Assembly (NCBI GenBank): GCA_964509505.1
Contig: CAZDYP010000087.1
Span: 1-20,109, forward strand
Direction of reading: 5' to 3'
Length of the DNA stretch: 20,109 bases
From: CAZDYP01 sp964509505
Lineage (GTDB): Bacteria > Chloroflexota > Anaerolineae > JACRMK01
Positions 6,998 through 14,300 of this stretch are shown here, piece after piece. The position numbers and the translations under genes were made by a program. The notes under the pieces were generated by a model. That model was not told the DNA's origin. It saw only the letters and a list, made by a program, of their open reading frames with translations, and searched no databases. Each line of letters opens with the position of its first letter. Positions within the stretch are counted from its first letter, which is position 1.

Positions 6998-8010
6998 GCA
7001 AAGTTCGGATTGCTTTCAACGGCTTTGGGCGCACGGGGCGGCAAGCCTTCAAAGCGCTGTATGAATATCATCCACATTTAGAGGTCGTGGGCATTGGCAT
7101 CCGTGACATGAGCTCACACGACGTGATCGCCAATTTGCTCGCGCACGATTCGAACTATGGGGCATTCCCTGGCGTCGTAAAATCGGATGGGCGTCATATC
7201 GTTGTGAACGGTCGCCCTATTTTGTTGGCGGCTGCGCCAACGCTCTCGCGTTTGCCCTGGCGCGAGCTAGAAGTGGACATCGTCATCGAATGCACGGGTG
7301 TGTTTACCAAAGGCTCGGAGGCGGCGGGGCATCTCGAAGCGGGCGCAAAAAAAGTCATCATCACGGCTCCCGCCAAGAACGAGGACGTGACCATCGTGCT
7401 AGGCGTCAATGACAAAGATTATATGCCTGAACGCCATCATATCATTTCTAATTCATCCTGTACGACGAACTGTTTGGCGACGACGGCGAAAGTATTGCAA
7501 GATAACTTCGGCATCGAAGCGGGCTTGATGACGACGGTGCACGCATACACGTCCACCCAACAGCTGCTCGATAAGACCGACAAAGACGCGCGCCGCTCGC
7601 GCTCTGCGCCGACCAACATCGTGCCATCCACGACCGGCGCGGCGAAAGAATTGGGGCGCGTGTTGCCGCAACTCGCAGGCAAGTTCAATGGCTTGGCGAT
7701 GCGCGTGCCAACGCCGACCGTTTCGATTGTGGATTTCACAGCAATTTTGCAGCAGGCTGCTACTGAGGAAACCATCAACAATGCCTTCCGCGCAGCCGCC
7801 AACGATGGCATGAAAGGCATCCTCGCCGTGAGCGAGAAGCCCTTGGTTTCGATGGACTTCCGCGCCGACCCGCACTCTTCGATCATTGATGCGCCGCTCA
7901 CGCAAAGTCTCGGCAAAATGATAAAAGTGTCGGCGTGGTACGACAACGAGTGGGGCTATTCGTGCCGCGTGGCAGACCTCGCGGCGTTTGTGGCAAGCAA
8001 AGGACTGTGA
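6994..8010 (+). CDS. gap: glyceraldehyde-3-phosphate dehydrogenase, paralogue 3
   Basis: The 338-aa protein has NGFGRTGR (9-16), catalytic Cys156 in SSCTTNCLA, His183 in TTVHAYTS, RVPTPTVS, and WYDNEWGYSCRV, so the active site is complete. The cofactor loop reads I-G-I-R-D with two extra residues relative to paralogue 1, and Ile at the place of the ribose-binding Asp; this feature is shared with paralogue 2. The Leu-Pro pair next to the nicotinamide side (VLPQL) is retained, as in NAD enzymes, so the cofactor call is open. GGAGG lies 6 nt before the ATG, which overlaps the gap2 stop. The gene is followed within a few bases by a strong intrinsic terminator, which closes the gap2-gap3 unit. Confidence 0.95.
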   Translation: MSKVRIAFNGFGRTGRQAFKALYEYHPHLEVVGIGIRDMSSHDVIANLLAHDSNYGAFPGVVKSDGRHIVVNGRPILLAAAPTLSRLPWRELEVDIVIECTGVFTKGSEAAGHLEAGAKKVIITAPAKNEDVTIVLGVNDKDYMPERHHIISNSSCTTNCLATTAKVLQDNFGIEAGLMTTVHAYTSTQQLLDKTDKDARRSRSAPTNIVPSTTGAAKELGRVLPQLAGKFNGLAMRVPTPTVSIVDFTAILQQAATEETINNAFRAAANDGMKGILAVSEKPLVSMDFRADPHSSIIDAPLTQSLGKMIKVSAWYDNEWGYSCRVADLAAFVASKGL

Positions 8011-8011
8011 T

Positions 8012-8051
8012 AAAACCAGGGCGCACAAAGGGATGCGCCCTTGTGGTTTTT
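8012..8051 (+). terminator. rho-independent terminator after gap3
   Basis: AAACCA-GGGCGCA pairs with TGCGCCC-TTG-TGGTTT around a CAAAGGGA loop, with a 3-nt bulge, and the stem runs into TTTTT. It lies directly after the gap3 stop and just before the possible small gene and pgk. Confidence 0.75.
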
Positions 8052-8052
8052 C

Positions 8053-8214
8053 GTGGAAAAAGAAAATGACATTCGCTCAATAGTATATTTCACAGAGGAT
8101 GAAGGGAGCGCCCGCGTCTGCGACAAACGCACTCATGCGCCCGTCCACTGGGCAAATAGTTATGCAGAAGCGGAAGCCTGGATTATCAAACGATATTTAG
8201 CGGAGCAGACATGA
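8053..8214 (+). CDS. possible 53-aa small protein upstream of pgk
   Basis: An open frame from GTG (8053) encodes 53 residues with a well-balanced composition. It includes DIRSIVYFTEDEG, then VCDKRTHAPVHWAN, and an amphipathic C-terminal helix with EAEAWIIKRYL. Its TGA overlaps the pgk ATG in an ATGA, the usual sign of translational coupling. I do not recognise a family. Weak points are that there is no clear ribosome binding site and that the GTG sits in the tail of the gap3 terminator, so the true start could be elsewhere or the frame could be a truncated remnant. It has Cys and His residues but no obvious metal motif. Confidence 0.45.
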   Translation: MEKENDIRSIVYFTEDEGSARVCDKRTHAPVHWANSYAEAEAWIIKRYLAEQT

Positions 8215-9383
8215 TGAACAAACAAACCATTCGTGATCTTGATGTTTCAAACAAACGCGTCCTCGTGCGCGTGGATTTCAATGTGCCGCTCGACCGCACA
8301 ACGATTACCGACGACACACGCATTCGCGCCGCATTACCCACTATCCAATACCTCATAGCTAACAACGCCAAAATAATTCTGATGTCGCATCTGGGCAGAC
8401 CGAAAGGCGTGGACGAAGCCTTGCGGCTCGCGCCCATCGCCGCCCAATTGGCTGAGCTGCTCGACCAGCCAATCAAGCTCACAACCGATTGCGTCGGCGA
8501 CGAAGCGACCAAGGCGGTCAGAGACTTGAAACCGCGCGAGGTGCTGCTGCTAGAAAACTTGCGCTTCCACAAAGAGGAAGAGCAGAACGACGCCGCCTTC
8601 GCGCAACAATTAGCCGCGCACGGCGAAGTCTATGTCAACGACGCGTTCGGCGCCGCGCATCGCGCACACGCCAGCACCGCAGGCGTCGCGCGCCATCTCC
8701 CTGCGGTTGCGGGTTTCTTGATGGAGAAAGAGTTGAACTTTTTGGGGCGCGCGATGACGAACCCTGAACGTCCCTTCGTCGCCATCCTCGGCGGCGCGAA
8801 AGTCTCCGACAAAATCGCCGTCATCACGAGCCTCGCGCAGAAAGCCGACCACATCCTCATCGGCGGCGGCATGGCAAACACCTTTGCGAAGGCGCACGGC
8901 TACGAGCTGGGCGATTCGTTGGTCGAGAACGATAAGCTCGCGGTAGCATCACAGCTGATGGCGCAAAGCGGCGGCAAGCTCGTCTTCCCTGTGGATGCGG
9001 TCATCGCGGATAAATTTGATAAGGACGCTAATGCGCAAACGGTTGCGATTGACCACGTGCCGACCGGTTGGCGCGTGTTGGACATCGGTCCCAACACTAT
9101 CGAGTTGTTCAAGTCGTACCTCGCAGACGCCAAGACCATTGTGTGGAATGGGCCCCTCGGCGTCTTCGAGTTTCCGAAGTTCGCGCAAGGCACGCTGGCA
9201 ATGGCGCACGCCTTGGCAGCATCGGCGGCGACGACGATTATCGGCGGCGGCGAGAGCGTGGCGGCTGTCGAGCAGGCAGGCGTCGCCGACAAGATGAGTC
9301 ACATCAGCACGGGCGGCGGCGCGGCGTTAGAGTTTCTTGAAGGGAAGACGTTGCCGGGCGTGGCAGCGTTGCGGGACAAGTGA
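8211..9383 (+). CDS. pgk: phosphoglycerate kinase
   Basis: PGK transfers phosphate between 1,3-bisphosphoglycerate and ADP, the step following GAPDH. The 390-aa protein has the usual length and motifs in order: RVLVRVDFNVPLD near 18-30, MSHLGRPKG, LENLRFHKEEE, VNDAFGAAHRAHAST, LGGAKVSDKI, GGGMANTF, IVWNGPLGVFEF, and the C-terminal STGGGAALEFLEGK nucleotide-side loop. Two ATGs are adjacent; GGAG lies 5 nt before the first and 8 nt before the second (8214), so either may be used. A small upstream frame ends in the start codon. purH begins 9 bp downstream, so the two are probably cotranscribed. Since gap3 ends in a terminator, a promoter for pgk should lie at 8052-8200, but I found no convincing one. 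Confidence 0.97.
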   Translation: MMNKQTIRDLDVSNKRVLVRVDFNVPLDRTTITDDTRIRAALPTIQYLIANNAKIILMSHLGRPKGVDEALRLAPIAAQLAELLDQPIKLTTDCVGDEATKAVRDLKPREVLLLENLRFHKEEEQNDAAFAQQLAAHGEVYVNDAFGAAHRAHASTAGVARHLPAVAGFLMEKELNFLGRAMTNPERPFVAILGGAKVSDKIAVITSLAQKADHILIGGGMANTFAKAHGYELGDSLVENDKLAVASQLMAQSGGKLVFPVDAVIADKFDKDANAQTVAIDHVPTGWRVLDIGPNTIELFKSYLADAKTIVWNGPLGVFEFPKFAQGTLAMAHALAASAATTIIGGGESVAAVEQAGVADKMSHISTGGGAALEFLEGKTLPGVAALRDK

Positions 9384-9392
9384 AAGGACTCT

Positions 9393-11018
9393 ATGACCAA
9401 ACTTGCTCTTCTCTCCGTTTACGACAAAACCCATCTCACCGAATTTGCTCGCGCCTTGCGCGAGCTCGGCTGGCAACTCATCGCCAGTGGCGGCACCGCG
9501 CAGGCGATTGCAGCGGCGGGTGTGCCTGTCACCACTGTGGAAGCGTTCACCCGCTCGCCCGAAATTCTCGGCGGGCGCGTCAAGACGTTGCACCCCGCCA
9601 TTCATGGCGGCATCCTCGCGCGCGACACCGCGCAAGACGCGCGCGACCTCGCACTCGTCAATCCCCCTCCTCGATCCACGCAGCCTGAGCTTGTCGAAGG
9701 ATGGGGATTGATTGATATGGTCATTTCGAATCTCTACCCCTTCGAGCAAACCATCGCGCAACCCAACGTGACTGAAGCCGACGCCATCGAGCAGATTGAC
9801 ATCGGCGGCGTCGCCTTGACGCGCGCTGCCGCCAAAAATTTCGAGCGTGTCACCATTGTCACCGATCCTAACGACTATGATGCCATCATCACAGAGTTAC
9901 GCGCGCACGGCGCGACCACCCGCGAGACGCGCAAACGCCTCGCGCAAAAAGCATTCGCGGTGACGGCACATTACGACGCAGCCATTCAAGCGTATTTACT
10001 TGATAGTGTCATTGCGAGCGGAGCGAAGCAATCCCCACGTCTCACGCAGGAGATTGCTTCGCAAACTACGCTCGCAATGACGCTAAGTGTAAGTCTTTCT
10101 GCTTTCTCGCATGTTCAATCACTCCGCTATGGAGAGAATCCACACCAATCGGCCGAACTGTATGCAGATGGCGGGCCCCTCGGCGGCACACTGTTGCAAG
10201 GCAAGGAGCTCTCGTACAACAACTTGCTCGACCTCGATGCGGCGTGGCGCGCGGTGGTGATGTTTGATGAGCCAAGCATCGTCATCGTCAAGCATCTTTC
10301 ACCCTGCGGCATTGCCTCCGCCGACACCTTGACCGCTGCGTTCAGCGCCGCGTTGGCATCCGATCCCATCTCCGCATTTGGCGGCGTCATCGCGGCAAAT
10401 CGCGTGCTGGACGGTGAGACCGTGAAAGTGTTCGGCGAATTGTTCATTGAATGTATCGCTGCGCTCGGCTATACGGATGAAGCGCGCACGCTGCTGGCAA
10501 AGCGCAAGCATTGTCGCTTGCTCACGATGCCTGATTTGAAGATTGAACCAACCTACGAGTTGCGTTCGATCAATCGCGGACTGTTAAAACAAACGATTGA
10601 TCTGGGCGACCCTGCCGATGCGGAATGGAAAGTCATGAGCGAGCGTCAACCCACCAAGGACGAAATGCGCGCATTGCGTTTCGCGTGGATCGCATGTCAA
10701 CATGTGAAATCGAACGCGATTGTGTTTGCGCGCAGCGACGCGCATGGCGTGGCGACGGTGGGCATTGGCGGCGGGCAGCCGAATCGTGTGGACTGTGTGC
10801 GGATCGCCGCGCAGCGCGCAGGCGACAAAGCGCGTGGCGCGGTGATGGCGTCCGATGCGTTCTTCCCCTTTCCCGACAGCATCGCAGTCGCTGCGGCTGC
10901 GGGCATCACCGCTGTCGTGCATCCCGGCGGCTCGGTGCGCGATGCTGAGACGATTGCCGCCGCGAACAAGGCGGGCATGGCGTTAGTGACAACAGGCGTG
11001 CGCCATTTTCGACATTAA
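9393..11018 (+). CDS. purH: bifunctional AICAR transformylase/IMP cyclohydrolase with two repeat-derived insertions
   Basis: PurH catalyses the last two steps of IMP synthesis. The N-terminal MGS-like cyclohydrolase domain starts LALLSVYDKT, with ASGGTAQAI and GGRVKTLHP. The AICAR transformylase part has LRYGENPHQ, VKHLSPCG (catalytic Lys300-His301), SDPISAFGG, KSNAIV, and the C-terminal DAFFPFPD and HPGGSVRD motifs. The total of 541 aa is slightly long. Two inserts explain this: about residues 90-104 with TQPELVEG, in the cyclohydrolase domain before the GWGLIDMVISNLYPF strand, and about 206-230 at the junction before the transformylase domain, both encoded by palindromic repeats. The frame is intact and all core motifs remain, so the enzyme is probably active. 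AAAGGA lies 4 nt before the ATG. Confidence 0.96.
   Translation: MTKLALLSVYDKTHLTEFARALRELGWQLIASGGTAQAIAAAGVPVTTVEAFTRSPEILGGRVKTLHPAIHGGILARDTAQDARDLALVNPPPRSTQPELVEGWGLIDMVISNLYPFEQTIAQPNVTEADAIEQIDIGGVALTRAAAKNFERVTIVTDPNDYDAIITELRAHGATTRETRKRLAQKAFAVTAHYDAAIQAYLLDSVIASGAKQSPRLTQEIASQTTLAMTLSVSLSAFSHVQSLRYGENPHQSAELYADGGPLGGTLLQGKELSYNNLLDLDAAWRAVVMFDEPSIVIVKHLSPCGIASADTLTAAFSAALASDPISAFGGVIAANRVLDGETVKVFGELFIECIAALGYTDEARTLLAKRKHCRLLTMPDLKIEPTYELRSINRGLLKQTIDLGDPADAEWKVMSERQPTKDEMRALRFAWIACQHVKSNAIVFARSDAHGVATVGIGGGQPNRVDCVRIAAQRAGDKARGAVMASDAFFPFPDSIAVAAAAGITAVVHPGGSVRDAETIAAANKAGMALVTTGVRHFRH
9661..9708. repeat. palindromic repeat inside purH encoding PELVEG
   Basis: An imperfect palindrome with ends ATCCCCCTCCTCGA and TCGAAGGATGGGGAT contains the minus-strand core CCTTCGACAAGCTCAGG (plus 9684-9700). 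The same 17-bp core occurs at 16382-16398, with a two-mismatch copy at 15901-15917. Here it is translated in frame as PELVEG. Confidence 0.8.
10008..10082. repeat. nested-palindrome repeat inside purH
   Basis: The outer arms TCATTGCGAG (10009-10018) and CTCGCAATGA (10071-10080) are perfect inverses. The inner arms GCGAAGCAATC (10023-10033) and GATTGCTTCGC (10052-10062) are also perfect. The element would form a double hairpin. It is translated in frame as about 25 residues in a linker of PurH and has a diverged relative at 5724-5819. Confidence 0.85.
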
Positions 11019-11066
11019 CCTAAAGCGAGACCGCGCGGGTTTCCAAAACCGAGGTCTAGCATGGCA

Positions 11067-11095
11067 TTGGCGTTAACTGTCCATGCGCGTATAAT
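11067..11095 (+). promoter_or_regulatory. promoter of the 11.1-kb RNA/leader
   Basis: TTGGCG and a perfect TATAAT (11090-11095) are 17 bp apart. A start near 11102 would give an RNA of about 140 nt ending at the strong terminator at 11201-11240. No open reading frame with a ribosome binding site follows before that terminator. Confidence 0.6.
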
Positions 11096-11101
11096 CACAG
11101 C

Positions 11102-11240
11102 GAAACGAAATGGGTTGTACGCGCGTTGTATTGGTAGAACTGAATGCGATGAATTACAGCATGAGTATGGTCGCCGATGTGCTGTAAGGAGCCAGTGGCG
11201 AAACCGATCAGAGCAGTGCCTGATCGGTTTTTGTTTTTTT
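11102..11240 (+). ncRNA. putative structured RNA: sRNA or regulatory leader, family unknown
   Basis: Between a good promoter and a strong terminator lies about 140 nt without a convincing gene. Predicted elements by eye are a weak stem GTTGTAC/GTAGAAC (about 11114-11139), a perfect 8-bp stem TTACAGCA/TGCTGTAA (11154-11161 with 11180-11187), a small GCC-AGT-GGC hairpin (about 11191-11199), and the terminator stem. I compared it from memory with ZTP, cobalamin, fluoride, c-di-GMP and THF riboswitches and with 4.5S and 6S RNA and saw no match. The next gene starts 95 bp after the terminator and has no clear promoter of its own, so a leader that attenuates the secreted-protein gene is as likely as a free sRNA. 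Confidence 0.5.
11201..11240 (+). terminator. strong rho-independent terminator
   Basis: AAACCGATCAG (11201-11211) and CTGATCGGTTT (11220-11230) form a perfect 11-bp stem with an 8-nt loop, followed by TTGTTTTTTT. It terminates the putative RNA and any readthrough from purH. Confidence 0.9.
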
Positions 11241-11334
11241 GGGAGCTCACCCGCCATCAATGAATTTTGCGCGAGCAGCCCTCACACTTCTTTGAGAAGT
11301 CTGATAGCCCGCAGCTTGCTTTGTCAGGGGGATT

Positions 11335-14300
11335 ATGAATTCACAAGTGTTTCTCAAATTGAGTCGTAGTGTGTTGTCGCTGTTCGTCCTCAGCATCTTA
11401 CTCGTCAGTTCCGCCTCGCTCACAGCTGCGCCTGCGCTTGAGCCAACCTCGTCCTCGTCAAGCCACACCGTCTTTCTGCCCCTCATCCTGGGCGGCAGCG
11501 CGCCGCCGCAACAAAGCAGTGGTTACGAAGAAGAGTACGAAAGCAAACAAGAATGGCTGAAGCGTTTCTTGTTGCTGCGCTCCGATGAGACCGGCTTCCC
11601 ACGACCCGATCTCTGGCAACAAGGCATCGCGCACGTCCAACAGATGCCCGTCGTCAGTCGCGCCTCGCGCCAAACCAATCGCGGCGAAGCGGCGCAAGTC
11701 GTCGGCGTGCAATGGTCGCAAATCGGCCCCGCGCCGTTGCGGATTGACGCCGAGCAAAATTTCCAGGGCAGCGGCCCCGATTCGGGTGAAGTCTTGGACA
11801 TTGCGATTGACCCACGCAACACCACCGATCAAATCATCTATATCGCCACCAACGACGGCGGCATCTGGAAATCCACCGACGGCGGCGTGAGCTGGAAACC
11901 GAAGACTGACTACCTGCCATCACTTTCGATGGGCGCCGTCGCGCTCGACTTTGCGAACAAGTCCATCGTCTATGCAGGCACAGGCAATCCGCAAGACGGC
12001 GCAGGACGTTATTGCTGCTTCGGCTCATTCACTTTGAAAGGCGTCGGCATTTATAAATCCATTGATGCGGGCGAAACATGGACGATTCTCGGCGGCTCCA
12101 TTTTTGGGGGCGTGAGCATTCATCGCATCGTCTCGCCTGCGCCGAATGTGTTGTTGGTCGCGGCAGGCAATGGCTTGTATCGCTCGGTGGATGGCGGCTT
12201 GAACTTTGGCAACAACGCGCCCTTGTTCAACAATGGCAACGCCTTCTTCAACGGCTCGTTCATCAGCGACCTGGCGATTGACACAACCAATGCGACAACG
12301 CTCTACGCGGCTGTGTTAGGGCAAGGCGTCTTTCGCTCAACCGATGGCGGCGCGACGTGGCCCACAGGGAACAATCTTTTCACTTCAACCAACGGTGCAC
12401 CGACGGCGAACATCGGCTACATCGCCTTCGCGCAATCCATGCAACCCAACAACCAAACGATGTTCGTCAGCGTGCAAGACTCACGCGGGCAAACCAGTCC
12501 ACCGCGCCCGTCGCCGTTTCCATTTTTAGGATTGTATAAATCCACCGATGGCGGCGGCAATTGGACGCGCATGGGCGCGATTGACGGCTTCGCGTTTGGG
12601 TGTCAGTGTGGTTACGACCAAACGCTCGCCGTTGATCCGCAAGACGCGCAGCGCGTCTATGTCGCCTTCCAAGAGATGTTCCTCTCGACGAATGGTGGCG
12701 GCTCATTTAGCAACATCACCAACGGCAAGGTGCATTGGGATCATCACGCGACGACCTTCAGCCCGCCCTCGCATTGGGGTGGCGGCGGCGCGCCCACCCG
12801 CTTGTGGGTCGGCACCGACGGCGGCGTGCATCGCACCGACAATGGCGGCAGCACCTGGGCAAACCTCAACGAAGGCATTGCGACGAATTTGTTTTTCAGC
12901 CTCGACATCGGACGTGGCAATTCCACCAATCGCGGCTATTCATTCGGCGGCACACAAGACACAGGCACCATCCAACGTCAACCGGGTTATGCGGGCAAGG
13001 ATTGGCACCTCGGCGTGGATGGCGACGGTGGGCGCGTCGTCGTGGACTGGTCAGATCCGAAGCGCGTCTATGGCATTGACAACGGCATCTACATGATCAC
13101 GACCAATGGCGGCAACAGTTGGGCGTTTCAAAACGCGGCCGCCACAGGCTTGCCCGCTTGCTCTGGCTCAACGCGCGCGTGCGCCTCGCCGATAGGCATT
13201 GATCAGAATGACAACAAAGTTGTGTATGCGGTGAATGGCTTGCGGCTCTTCCGCAGCGCCGATAGCGGCGCGACTTACACGGGCATCCAAACCTTCACCG
13301 TCGGCGCAACGATTTGCTGCGCGGGCATCTGGTCGTTGGCGACAACCAAAGCCGATTCGAATGTCGTGTGGGTTGGGATGGCTGATGGCACCGTTTGGTC
13401 AACCGCCAACGTCGCCTCTGGCACCAACGCGAGTTGGACGCAACACATCGTCACGGGCGCGCCAACCCAATCGGGCGCAACGATGCCCGTCACCGCGCTT
13501 GCCATTGATCCAACGAACACGGACCGCGTCGTCGTGATTTACGGCGGCTTCACTAATCGCAATCCTACCAATCGCACGAAGCACGTCTTCCTTACGACCG
13601 ATGGTGGCGAGACATGGACAGACATCAGCGGCACCGACGGCGGTAACCCATTGCAGAATTTGCCAGATCTGCCGTTGAGCGACGTCGTCATTGACCCTAG
13701 CACCATTCCACACACCATCATTGTCGCCAGCGATGTCGGCGTGTTCCGCACAGCCGACAACGGCGCGACATGGCAACGCTTCGGACTGGGCTTGCCCAAC
13801 GTGCTGGTTAGCGCCCTCGCCATTGATTACACGGCGAGTCCCGCGTTGCTGCGCGCCGGCACCTATGGACGCAGCGTGTTCGAACTCGCGCCAGCTAGCG
13901 GTCCTTTGCTCGCAGTCAATGCGGATTTGTCGTTTGGCAATGTGGGCATCGGACAATCGGCGACGCGCATCGTGCAGCTGTTCAACGTCGGCACAGAAGA
14001 TTTGCGCATCGCCAACTTCGTGCGTGTCGCGGGCAGCAACGCTTTCCAAATCATCTCAGGGCCGCCGACGCCGTTGGTCTTGACGCCGGGACATGAGGTA
14101 GATTTCACGATGCGCTTCCAGCCGAGCGTGACGGGCGCGCTCACGGCGACGTTCTTCATCAACAGCGATGATACCTTCACGCCCGTATATGCGTTGTCGG
14201 CAAGCGGCACGGGCGTCGCACCAAAGATTGCAGTCACAGGTGATTTGAACTTCGGCCTTGTGCCGCGCGGTGCGACGGCGACGCGCAACGTCATCATCCA

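Noticed and set aside
11102..11240. ZTP, cobalamin or fluoride riboswitch, or 4.5S/6S RNA
   Set aside because: I compared the conserved core words of these families from memory and found none. The region is kept as unknown RNA.
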